33,213 nt of DNA, from the NCBI GenBank assembly GCA_035715725.1, contig DASTKT010000174.1, positions 1 through 33,213 of the forward strand, written 5' to 3'. This stretch comes from JADGGV01 sp035715725 (GTDB lineage Bacteria; Gemmatimonadota; Gemmatimonadetes; Longimicrobiales; RSA9). Under the pieces are notes generated by a model. It saw only the letters and a list, made by a program, of their open reading frames with translations. It was not told the DNA's origin and searched no databases. This document shows, one piece after another, positions 7,895 through 18,176 of the stretch; the stretch's first letter is position 1, and each line of letters starts with the position of its first letter. Position numbers and translations under genes: made by a program.

Positions 7895-8562
7895 GGCACG
7901 GGTACGTTTGGCTCTCGGCGCTGGCGCTGGGAGTGTCGGCGTGCGCCTCGAGCGGGGCGACGAGCTCGGCGCGCCCGGCGCCGGGCGCGCCCGCGTCGAC
8001 CGCCGACGCGCAGACCGCGGCGGCGCCTCCGAGCCCGGTCCAACAGGGCGCGGGGAGTCTCGTCCCGCCGGGGTACGGGACGCTGAAGCAGGACCAGATC
8101 ACGGTCGCGCTGCGGAGCGGGCCGCAGCTCCTGATCAAGGTGACGCCGCTCGACGAATCGGTGATCCGGCTGGCGGCGCCGGACACGTACAACCGGCTGC
8201 ACGCGCTGGCGGAGAGCCGCCGGGGCGCGGCCGAGCGGCAGGCGGGCGCCGGAGCGCAGCTCTTCCTGGTCTCGTTCTTCAGCTACCAGCCGGATGTGCC
8301 GTTCCAGCCGGAAGATCTGCAGCTGGTGCAGCAGGGCCGGAACCTGCGGCCGGCCGCGATCCTGGCGCTCACCCCGGACTGGGGGCGCCAGCGGCTGGGG
8401 CAGCAGGAGACGCAGCAGGCGGTGTACGCCTTCGATTCGGCGCTGAACCTGAACCAGCCGCTGACCGTGCGGTACGGCATGGAGCAGAGCGACGACTGGT
8501 CGGCGATCCTGCCGGTGCTGGAGATCGAACGGGGGAAGGTGGAGGCGCGGGCGAAGGGGTAG
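7891..8562 (+). CDS. Lipoprotein of unknown function
   Basis: I do not recognise the family. The GTG start overlaps the engB stop (GTGA) and has AGGAG 7 nt upstream, so translation is coupled to engB. The 223-residue product has a short signal peptide ending in the lipobox LGVSAC, an alanine/proline/serine-rich spacer to about residue 55, and then a compact domain without further hydrophobic segments. That domain contains the segments LRSGPQLLIKVTPLDESVIRL and SYQPDVPFQPEDLQLVQQGR. Attachment to a membrane facing the periplasm is predicted. The mixture of beta-strand-like segments suggests a single globular domain; no catalytic motif is visible. Confidence 0.8.
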   Translation: MRHGYVWLSALALGVSACASSGATSSARPAPGAPASTADAQTAAAPPSPVQQGAGSLVPPGYGTLKQDQITVALRSGPQLLIKVTPLDESVIRLAAPDTYNRLHALAESRRGAAERQAGAGAQLFLVSFFSYQPDVPFQPEDLQLVQQGRNLRPAAILALTPDWGRQRLGQQETQQAVYAFDSALNLNQPLTVRYGMEQSDDWSAILPVLEIERGKVEARAKG

Positions 8563-8588
8563 GCTATTTCGGCTTCATGTCATTTGGA

Positions 8589-8628
8589 GACCCGGGCGTG
8601 GATCGCGGCGCCCGGGTCGTTCTTTTCT
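8589..8628 (+). terminator. Terminator of the clpPX-engB-lipoprotein unit
   Basis: GACCCGGGCG (8589-8598) pairs perfectly with CGCCCGGGTC (8609-8618) and is followed by GTTCTTTTCT. It lies 26 bp after the lipoprotein stop codon, between convergent transcription units. Confidence 0.75.
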
Positions 8629-8670
8629 GGGGGGCGGGTCTACCGTGCCGGTGGCGGGATGGAGGCGCGG

Positions 8671-8702
8671 GAGCGGGATTCGCTTCCGCATCGGTCCCGC
8701 TC
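8671..8702 (-). terminator. Weak hairpin after the sigma-54 activator gene
   Basis: GAGCGGGA (8671-8678) pairs with TCCCGCTC (8695-8702) around a 16-nt loop, about 70 bp downstream of the activator's stop codon on the minus strand. No T run follows, so its role as a terminator is uncertain. The remainder of the 8563-8772 gap shows nothing recognisable. Confidence 0.3.
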
Positions 8703-8772
8703 GCGCCGCCGCCACACCCCATAGCAACAGCAAGAGCATGAGGGCGTGGGCGGGCGGTGCTGGTGGCCGGAG

Positions 8773-10363
<1,591 letters not shown>

Positions 10364-10371
<8 letters not shown>

Positions 10372-10891
10372 TCGGCTGTTCGTGCCGCTCGGTATCGGTT
10401 CCGCGGAGGAGCTGCACCGCGTGAGGCAGGACCCGGTCCAGGACGGCGAGGCCGTCGCGGACGCCGCCGGTGCCGCCGGGCAGGTTCACGACGAGCGTCC
10501 GGGCGCGGACGCCGGCGAGCCCGCGCGAGAGCGCCGCATAGGGTGTGGCGGCGGCGCCGGCGGCGCGGATCGCCTCGGCGAGGCCGGGGGCATCGCGCTG
10601 CAGCACGGCCCTCGTCGCCTCCGGCGTGATGTCGCGGGACGTCAGGCCGGTCCCCCCCGTGGTGAGCACCAGGTCGACGGCGCCGCTGTCGGCCCAATCG
10701 ACCAGCGCCGCGGCGATCCGGGCGGACTCGTCGGGGACGACGGCGCGGTGCGCGACGGGGTGCCCGCGCTCGGCGGCCCAGGCGGCGATGGCATCCCCAC
10801 TTCCGTCGGTGCGTGCGCCATGGGCGACGCCGTCGGAAATGGTCAGGATCGCGAGACGGATCGGGTCCACCGTGTAAGATACCCCGGTCAC
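10364..10891 (-). CDS. Molybdopterin adenylyltransferase-like protein (MoaB/Mog family)
   Basis: MoaB/Mog proteins bind molybdopterin and adenylylate it before metal insertion in molybdenum-cofactor synthesis. The 175-residue product shows LAILTISDG near the N-terminus, the signature TTGGTGLTSRDITPEA (residues 77-92) and NLPGGTGGVRDGL (136-148). The GTG start at 10891 overlaps the gcvT stop codon (GTGA). An in-frame GTG at 10870 would remove seven residues. The stop overlaps the next gene by 8 bp, so it is coupled on both sides. No other molybdenum-cofactor gene is in the window. Whether it is a Mog or MoaB equivalent cannot be decided here. Confidence 0.88.
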
Positions 10892-11997
10892 CGGTGGATG
10901 GAGCCGTCCTTGTAGAAGGGCGGGCGGACGACCTCGGCGGGAATCGCCTTGTCGCGGATCATGATCTCGATGGTCGTCCCGGGCTTGGCGGCCTCGGTGG
11001 GGAGGTAGGCGAGGCCGATGCCCTGGTTGAGCGTGGGGCTGAGGACGCCGCTCGTGACCTGGCCGGAGAGCTCGCCGTTCCAGCGGATGTCGTAGCCGGG
11101 GCGGGGGAAGCCGCGCTCCCGGAGGACGAAGCCGGCGAGCTTCTCGGTGAGGCCGGCGGCCTTCCGCTGCTCGAGCGCGGAGCGGCCGATGAAGTCGCCC
11201 TTGTCGAGCTTGGTGACCCAGCCGAGGCCGGCCTCGAAGGGGGTGTGGCGGTCGTCGAGGTCGTTGCCGTAGAGGATGTAGCCGACCTCGAGGCGGAGCG
11301 TGTCGCGGGCGCCGAGACCGATGGGGAGGATGCCCTCGCCGCTGCCGGCCTCGAGGAGCCGTTTCCAGAGCTGGACGGCGTCGCCGGCGCCGATGTAGAG
11401 CTCGAAGCCGTCCTCGCCGGTGTAGCCGGTGCGGGAGACGATGGCCGGCATGCCGTCGACCTGCCCGCGCTGGAAGTGGTAGTACTTGAGCGCGTCGAGG
11501 TCGACGTCGGTGAGCGGCTGGAGGATGCGGGCCGCGGCCGGCCCCTGGAGCGCGAGGAGCGCGGTCTGGTCGGAGCGGTCGACGACGTCGGTGCCGAAGC
11601 GCCCGGCGAACTTCGAGATCCAGTCGCGGTCCTGGTCGACGTTGGAGGCGTTGACCACGACCATGTAGTGGTCGTCGAAGCGGTAGACGATGCAGTCGTC
11701 GAGGGCGGTGCCGTCCTCCTGGCAGAGCACGGAGTACTGGGCCTGGCCGACCTCGAGCTTGGACGCGTCGTTCGTCGTGACGTACTGGATGAAGCCGAGG
11801 GCGTCGCCGCCGCGGACCTCGAGCTCGCCCATGTGGGAGACGTCGAAGAGGCCGGCTTTCTGGCGGACGGCATTGTGCTCGGCGACGATGCCGGCGGGAT
11901 AGTGGACCGGCATCTCGTAGCCGGCGAACGGGATGATCTTGGCTCCGAGGCGGTGGTGCTCCTCGAAGAGCGGCGTACGCTTGAGCTCGTCGGCCAT
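10888..11997 (-). CDS. gcvT: Aminomethyltransferase, glycine cleavage T protein
   Basis: The T protein takes the aminomethyl group from the lipoylated H protein and, with tetrahydrofolate, yields methylene-tetrahydrofolate and ammonia. The 369 residues match the family. Recognisable are HHRLGAKIIPFAGYEMPV near the N-terminus, AGLFDVSHMGELEV, ALQGP, SRTGYTGEDGFELY, the GARDTLRLEVGYILYGND segment and the C-terminal GLGW barrel domain. GGAGG seven bases before the ATG fixes the start. It lies 15 bp after argF. The partner genes gcvH and gcvP are not in the window, so T is encoded apart from the rest of the glycine cleavage system or those genes lie elsewhere. Confidence 0.97.
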   Translation of the reverse strand: MADELKRTPLFEEHHRLGAKIIPFAGYEMPVHYPAGIVAEHNAVRQKAGLFDVSHMGELEVRGGDALGFIQYVTTNDASKLEVGQAQYSVLCQEDGTALDDCIVYRFDDHYMVVVNASNVDQDRDWISKFAGRFGTDVVDRSDQTALLALQGPAAARILQPLTDVDLDALKYYHFQRGQVDGMPAIVSRTGYTGEDGFELYIGAGDAVQLWKRLLEAGSGEGILPIGLGARDTLRLEVGYILYGNDLDDRHTPFEAGLGWVTKLDKGDFIGRSALEQRKAAGLTEKLAGFVLRERGFPRPGYDIRWNGELSGQVTSGVLSPTLNQGIGLAYLPTEAAKPGTTIEIMIRDKAIPAEVVRPPFYKDGSIHR

Positions 11998-12012
11998 GGT
12001 GCGTCCTCCCCG

Positions 12013-12921
12013 TCAGTCGCCCATGAGTCGGGCGAGAATCGCCTTCTGGATGTGCAGTCGGTTCTCGGCTTCGTCGAACACGCGGGACGAGCGCCCCTCG
12101 ATGACCTCCTCGGTGACCTCCTCGCCGCGGTGGGCGGGGAGGCAATGGAGGAGGATGGCGTCCGAGGCGGCCAGGGCCATGAGCTCCTCGTCGACGCGGT
12201 AGCCGGCGAAGGCGTGGCGGCGCTTCTCGGCCTCGGCCTCCTGGCCCATGGATGCCCAGACGTCGGTCGTCACGATGTCGGCGCCGTCGACGGCCTCGGC
12301 GGGATCGTGCGTGAGCAGGACCGTGGCACCGGAGCGGGCGCGCTCGAAGATCGCCTTGTCGGGCTCGTACCCCGGGGGACAGGCCAGGCGGAGCTGGAAG
12401 CCGAAGCGGTAGGCGGCGTTGAGCCACGAGTTCGCCATGTTGTTGCCGTCGCCGATCCAGGCGACCTTCCGGCCGGTCAGGTCGGTGCCGAAGCTCTCCT
12501 GGATCGTCATCAGGTCGGCCATGACCTGGCAGGGGTGGAGCAGGTCGGTGAGGCCGTTGATGACGGGGACGGTCGCGAAGTTCGCCAGCTCGACGACGTC
12601 CGAGTGGGCGAACGTGCGGATCATGATGCCGTCGACGTAGCGGGAGAGCACGCGGGCGGTGTCCTTGAGCGGCTCGCCGCGGCCGAGCTGGATGTCGCGG
12701 GACGAGAGGAAGAGCGCGTGGCCCCCGAGCTGGAACGTGCCGACCTCGAAGGAGACGCGGGTTCGGGTCGACGATTTCTCGAAGATCATGGCGAGCGTCT
12801 TCCCGGCGAGCGGCTGCGCGCGGAACTCGCCCTTCTTCATGCGGTGCGCGAGGTCCAACAGGTCGTAGAGCTCGTCGGCGGAGAAGTCGGGGATCTCGAG
12901 GAAGTCGCGCTTTTCCGGCAT
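12013..12921 (-). CDS. argF: Ornithine carbamoyltransferase
   Basis: This enzyme condenses carbamoyl phosphate with ornithine to citrulline in arginine synthesis. The 302-residue product carries the carbamoyl-phosphate motif SSTRTR (50-55), the HPCQ motif, the ornithine loop DVWASMGQE and HCLPAHRGEEV. HCLP and SMG mark it as ornithine rather than aspartate carbamoyltransferase. The open frame extends upstream, but the ATG at 12921 gives the normal family N-terminus (RDFLEIPDF) and sits behind a good promoter. There is no strong ribosome site. It is the first gene of the argF-gcvT-mog-activator unit. No ArgR box was identified. Confidence 0.96.
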   Translation of the reverse strand: MPEKRDFLEIPDFSADELYDLLDLAHRMKKGEFRAQPLAGKTLAMIFEKSSTRTRVSFEVGTFQLGGHALFLSSRDIQLGRGEPLKDTARVLSRYVDGIMIRTFAHSDVVELANFATVPVINGLTDLLHPCQVMADLMTIQESFGTDLTGRKVAWIGDGNNMANSWLNAAYRFGFQLRLACPPGYEPDKAIFERARSGATVLLTHDPAEAVDGADIVTTDVWASMGQEAEAEKRRHAFAGYRVDEELMALAASDAILLHCLPAHRGEEVTEEVIEGRSSRVFDEAENRLHIQKAILARLMGD

Positions 12922-12960
12922 AGTCGCAATAGGCTGTTGGCGCGGGGCTACGGCGCGGGA

Positions 12961-12989
12961 ATCATACCAGCACGGTAGCGGGCTGGCTA
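12961..12989 (-). promoter_or_regulatory. Sigma-70-type promoter of argF
   Basis: Read on the minus strand, TAGCCA (12984-12989), a 17-bp spacer and TATGAT (12961-12966) match the -35 and -10 consensus at 4 and 5 of 6 positions. Transcription would start near 12954, 33 nt before the argF ATG. It lies between the hslU terminator and argF, as expected for an independent unit. Confidence 0.6.
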
Positions 12990-13005
12990 GGGCGCCAGGG
13001 AGCGA

Positions 13006-13039
13006 AAGGCGACGCGGGTGGAAGCGCCCGCGTCGCCTT
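13006..13039 (-). terminator. Terminator of hslVU
   Basis: A perfect 13-bp stem, AAGGCGACGCGGG (13006-13018) with CCCGCGTCGCCTT (13027-13039), encloses an 8-nt loop 25 bp after the hslU stop codon. Only a short T run (TTT) follows on the minus strand, but the stem is strong. Confidence 0.7.
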
Positions 13040-13063
13040 CGGATTTCGCGGCGGGACCCGCGC

Positions 13064-14575
<1,512 letters not shown>

Positions 14576-14576
14576 T

Positions 14577-15146
14577 TCACCTCTCGAGGGACCGTCCGGC
14601 GCCGGTCTCCGCCGGCAGCTCGAGGACGGTGATCTTCTCGTTCGTGTAGATGCAGATCTCGCTGGAGATCTCGAGGGCCCGGCGCACGATGCCGGCCGCG
14701 TCGAGCTGCGAGTGCTCCTTCAGCGCGCGGGCCGCCGCGAGCGCGTAGGGGCCGCCGCTGCCGATCGCGGCCACCTCGTCGTCCGGCTCGATGACGTTGC
14801 CATCGCCGCTCAGGACGAACAGGTGGTTGCGGTCGGCGACGGCGAGCAACGCCTCGAGGCGACGCAGGTACCGGTCCGTGCGCCAGTCCTTGGCCAGCTC
14901 GACGCACGCCCGCGGCAGGTTGGCCGGGAAGCGCTCGAGCTTCTCCTCGAACTTCTCGAACAGCGTCAGGGCATCGGCGACGGAGCCGGCGAAGCCCGCG
15001 AGGATACGCCCGTCGGCCAGCTTGCGGACCTTCTGGGCGCTGCTCTTCATGATGGTATCGCCCATCGTCACCTGGCCGTCGCCGCCGAGGGCGACGCGGT
15101 CCTTGTGACGAACGGCGAGGATGGTCGTACCGTGGAACTCGGTCAT
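14577..15146 (-). CDS. hslV: ATP-dependent protease peptidase subunit HslV
   Basis: HslV is the threonine peptidase of the bacterial proteasome-like HslVU complex. The 189-residue product begins with a six-residue propeptide, after which Thr7 in TTILAVR becomes the catalytic N-terminal nucleophile. GGDGQVTMGD, AGFAGSVADALTLFEKFE and the GSGGPYALAAARAL segment are family signatures. The start is fixed by GGAGGGAGG immediately upstream. It is followed directly by hslU, and the terminator after hslU closes the pair. Upstream in the conserved order would be xerC, but here a metalloprotease-like gene intervenes. Confidence 0.97.
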   Translation of the reverse strand: MTEFHGTTILAVRHKDRVALGGDGQVTMGDTIMKSSAQKVRKLADGRILAGFAGSVADALTLFEKFEEKLERFPANLPRACVELAKDWRTDRYLRRLEALLAVADRNHLFVLSGDGNVIEPDDEVAAIGSGGPYALAAARALKEHSQLDAAGIVRRALEISSEICIYTNEKITVLELPAETGAGRSLER

Positions 15147-15168
15147 CCTCCCTCCTTCTGGACGGCTC

Positions 15169-15174
15169 CTTATA
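15169..15174 (-). promoter_or_regulatory. Possible -10 element of hslVU
   Basis: TATAAG on the minus strand lies 23 nt upstream of the hslV start codon in the 110-bp gap before it. No good -35 element was found at the right distance, so this is tentative. Confidence 0.25.
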
Positions 15175-15256
15175 CACCGAGCGAGGGAATGTGGGGCCGC
15201 GGCGGCCGAAGGGCGAGGGGTACGTGCGGGGGCGCCGTGCGCGCGGGCCGGCGGGG

Positions 15257-17074
15257 TCAGGGGCCGGCCGGCAGCCGGAAGACGCCGAGCTGGGGGCGGA
15301 GGCCGGCCGCGAGCGGCCCGCCGCCCGGAGCCGCGAGGGTGACGGTGACCGTGGCGGCGCCGGCAGGAGTCACGAGGCGGTAGAACGCCATCGTCCCCGG
15401 GAGCATCGAGGCGGTGACCGTCCCCCTGGCGGGGAGCGCGAGCGGGGCGATAGGGAACGCGGCGCCGGCGGCCTCCTGGTAGATCCGGCGGAGCGTCCGC
15501 GTCGCGAAGCGGTTCCGAGCCGGGATCGCGCTCTTCGGCAGGCCCGGCAGGCTGTCGGTGTAGAGCGACAGGCTGAAGTCGGCGAACAGCGCGCGGAACG
15601 GCTCCCCGGCCGCGGCGGCGATGTTGGCCGTGCCGGTCAGGGTGGTCTGCTCGAGGCGGCGGTAGAAGTCCGCCTGCCCTTTCTGGTCCCCGAGCCAGCG
15701 CAGGAGGAGCCAGGCGCCGCCGCGCCAGGCGAGGCCGGGATCGTCGTCGGTGCGGAGCGTGAGGCTGCTCGTGTCGGTGCGCAGGAGGTAGCGGTACGAG
15801 GCCGAGAGGAGCGGGAGGATGTAGGCCCGGGCCGAGTCCGGGAAGAGCGGCCCGGCGCCCGGGGTGCGGGCCGAGGCAGCAGCCTGCCGCTCGTAGCGGA
15901 GCGAGCCGAGCTCCTCGGCGACCTTGCTCAGCGCCTCGTTCAGCCAGGGGGCCTCGGCCGGTCCGCGGCGGACGACCACGTGCTGCGAGAACGAGATGAG
16001 GTGCTGCAGCTCGTGCAGGAAGACGGCGGGGATGGCCCGCTCCAGCTCGGCCACCGAATGGCTGCAGCTCACCGCGCCGCCGGCATCCGGGACCGCGGCG
16101 TAGAAGATCTCGCCCCGGTTGGACGTCGCGTGCGTCGAGGTCAGGTCGTACCCGGTGAAGAAGCCGCCGAGGAAGCCGCCGGCCGCGCACTCCGCCGCCG
16201 GCGTCACCGCGTTCACCGCGGGGGAGAGGAGCACGATCAGGCGCCCGTTGGCGTCGATGTCGGACGGCTCCCCGAACGTGGCGACGGCCAGCGGATACAG
16301 CACCTCGTCGAAGAGCTCGCCGAAGCGCGCGAGCTGCGGGGCGGTGAAGCCGTCGGCCGGCGCGCGCGTGTCCTGGTAGAGCAGGATGGCGGAGCCGGCG
16401 TAGACGAGGCGAGCGACGACCGGCCGGAACGTCGGGCGGCTGCCGGCGGTCATCAGGACGCTGAAGCTCCGGCTGCTGCCCAGCGGCGGAGGCGGGGGCG
16501 GCGGCACGACGGCACGGCGCGGGGATGCGACCGAGCGGGGCGCTTCCGGCCGGGCCGCGGCGGCGTGAAGCTCGTGTGCCCGGAGCGCGGCGTCGAACGC
16601 GAGCTGGAACGCGCCGGCGGCGGCGTGCGCGGGCGCCGCCGGGAGGGCGCGGGGCCGGGGCTCGGTCGGCGGCGCGGGGGCGGCGGATCGTGGCGCGCTT
16701 CCGGGCGACCGCGCGTTCGGGCGCGCCGGCTCGCTCGCGGGCGCCGGCTCGCGCGCGGCGGCTGGCTCGCTCGTGGCGCCGATCGTGTAGCCGGACGCGC
16801 GAGGCGGGCCGGCATCGGTCGCGAACTGCGGGACGAGGAGGTACGCCGCGCCGTTCCCGGCGAGCGTCACGGTAGTGCCGGCCCCGCAATCGAGCGTGGC
16901 CGCCTGGAGCGGCTCGAGCCGGACGACCGTCGCGGGTCCGCAAGCTGCGCCATCCCATGCGGATGCACCGGGTGCGGCGACGCCGTCACCCTGGCAGCCG
17001 GCGGCGAGCGCGGCGGCGATGCACACCCCGACCCTGCGCCGCGCCCGCTCGGCGACGCCGTGCAGCACCCGCAT
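15257..17074 (-). CDS. Predicted lipoprotein zinc metallopeptidase (M30/hyicolysin-like)
   Basis: The 605-residue product starts at ATG 17074, behind GGAGGGAAGGGAG. Its signal peptide ends in lipobox LAAGC (Cys27), so it should be membrane-anchored outside the cytoplasm. A low-complexity Ala/Pro/Arg spacer (about 100-200, with seven prolines at 191-197) leads to the catalytic region. There FLHELQH (His354, Glu355, His358) is an HExxH zinc site, and PWLNEALSKVAEE supplies a probable third ligand, Glu380. The preceding SDIDANGRLIVLLSP segment also resembles M30-type peptidases. A C-terminal beta-rich stretch may be a separate domain. The gene sits between xerC and hslV, where related gene orders have none. 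Peptidase activity is inferred from motifs; substrates are unknown. Confidence 0.78.
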   Translation of the reverse strand: MRVLHGVAERARRRVGVCIAAALAAGCQGDGVAAPGASAWDGAACGPATVVRLEPLQAATLDCGAGTTVTLAGNGAAYLLVPQFATDAGPPRASGYTIGATSEPAAAREPAPASEPARPNARSPGSAPRSAAPAPPTEPRPRALPAAPAHAAAGAFQLAFDAALRAHELHAAAARPEAPRSVASPRRAVVPPPPPPPLGSSRSFSVLMTAGSRPTFRPVVARLVYAGSAILLYQDTRAPADGFTAPQLARFGELFDEVLYPLAVATFGEPSDIDANGRLIVLLSPAVNAVTPAAECAAGGFLGGFFTGYDLTSTHATSNRGEIFYAAVPDAGGAVSCSHSVAELERAIPAVFLHELQHLISFSQHVVVRRGPAEAPWLNEALSKVAEELGSLRYERQAAASARTPGAGPLFPDSARAYILPLLSASYRYLLRTDTSSLTLRTDDDPGLAWRGGAWLLLRWLGDQKGQADFYRRLEQTTLTGTANIAAAAGEPFRALFADFSLSLYTDSLPGLPKSAIPARNRFATRTLRRIYQEAAGAAFPIAPLALPARGTVTASMLPGTMAFYRLVTPAGAATVTVTLAAPGGGPLAAGLRPQLGVFRLPAGP

Positions 17075-17257
17075 ACGCTCCCTTCCCTCCCACCCGCGAA
17101 CTTCCGGCACCATGACGCGGCATCCGGCCCTGGCGGCGGGGCCGGGCCGGCGGAGCGGTGATGTCGTGTGGCGGAAACCGGCGATCGTACCGGGGGCGGC
17201 GGCGGGAAGATCCACGCCACCACGGCCGCGGGGGGCCCCCCAGTCCGGGGGCGCGGC

Positions 17258-18169
17258 TCAGGCCCTGGGATGGGCCTGGTCGTAGACGCGCTTGAGGCGC
17301 TCCTTCGACGTGTGCGTGTAGATCCGGGTCGTGGACAGGGAGGCGTGGCCGAGCAGCTCCTTCACGGCGACGAGGTCGGCGCCGGCGTCGAGCAGGTGCG
17401 TGGCGAAGGAGTGGCGCAGCGAGTGGGTCGAGACGTCGCCGGCTTCGGCGACGGTGTCGAGGATGGCGCGGATGACGTTCTGGAGCTGCCGCGCCGACAG
17501 GCGCTTGCCGGTCTCCGAGAGGAAGACGGCGTGCTTGTCGGTGCCGGAGCGGCGCGCCACCACCTCGTCGCGGCGCAGCCGGTAGCGCCGCAGCGCGGTG
17601 ACGGCGACGCTCCCGAGCGGGACGATGCGCTCCTTGCGCCCCTTGCCGCGGACCTTCACCTGGTCGCCGACGAGGTCGAGATCCTCCCAGTTCAGGCCCT
17701 GGAGCTCGGAGAGGCGCATGCCGCTGGAGTAGAACGTCTCGAGCACGGCGAGGTCGCGCGCGCCGCGGAACGTGTTCTCGGCGGCACGGTTCTCGGCGAC
17801 GGCGAAGAGCGCCTGCATCTGGGAGCGCGTGAGCCAGCCGGGGAGGTGCTTCTCGAGCTTCGGCGCGCGCACCGCCCGCGCCGGGTTGGCCGCCACCACC
17901 TCCTCGCGGTGCAGCCAGCGGAAGAACGAGCGCACGGCCGAGAGCTTCCGGGCGATCGTCCTGCGGGAGAGCCCGCGGCGCGAGAGATGGCCGAGGTAGC
18001 CGCGCAGCGAGAGTCGATCGATCGCCTCCCAGCGCCACTCGTCGCTGCCGTACAGCTTGTCGAGGAACCCGACGAACTCCGTCAGGTCCCGCCGGTACGC
18101 CGTCACCGTGTGCGGCGAGAGCTGCCGGCCGTGGGCGACGTGGCGGAGGTAGTCGTCGACCTCGTACAT
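17258..18169 (-). CDS. xerC: Tyrosine recombinase XerC
   Basis: Xer recombinases resolve chromosome dimers at the dif site. The 303-residue protein has the N-terminal SAM-like core-binding domain (LSPHTVTAYRRDL; KLSAVRSFFRWL) and a full catalytic set: Arg152, Lys176, His249, Arg252, His275 and nucleophile Tyr284. The spacing equals that of E. coli XerD. The topA-trmFO-xerC-hslV neighbourhood identifies it as the chromosomal XerC (CodV-type) enzyme rather than a phage integrase. It starts 7 bp after the trmFO stop codon. No dif site was recognised in the window. The 183-bp gap downstream (17075-17257) shows nothing but GC-rich sequence. Confidence 0.92.
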   Translation of the reverse strand: MYEVDDYLRHVAHGRQLSPHTVTAYRRDLTEFVGFLDKLYGSDEWRWEAIDRLSLRGYLGHLSRRGLSRRTIARKLSAVRSFFRWLHREEVVAANPARAVRAPKLEKHLPGWLTRSQMQALFAVAENRAAENTFRGARDLAVLETFYSSGMRLSELQGLNWEDLDLVGDQVKVRGKGRKERIVPLGSVAVTALRRYRLRRDEVVARRSGTDKHAVFLSETGKRLSARQLQNVIRAILDTVAEAGDVSTHSLRHSFATHLLDAGADLVAVKELLGHASLSTTRIYTHTSKERLKRVYDQAHPRA

Positions 18170-18176
18170 GCGCGGG

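Noticed and set aside
17230..17241. GGGGGGCCCCCC palindrome after xerC as a terminator
   Set aside because: It is only a short self-complementary run with no loop and no T run; a similar G/C run occurs inside trmFO near 19040.
17258..18169. Tyrosine recombinase as a sign of a mobile element
   Set aside because: Its place between trmFO and hslVU is the conserved chromosomal xerC location, and no attachment repeats or phage genes are nearby.
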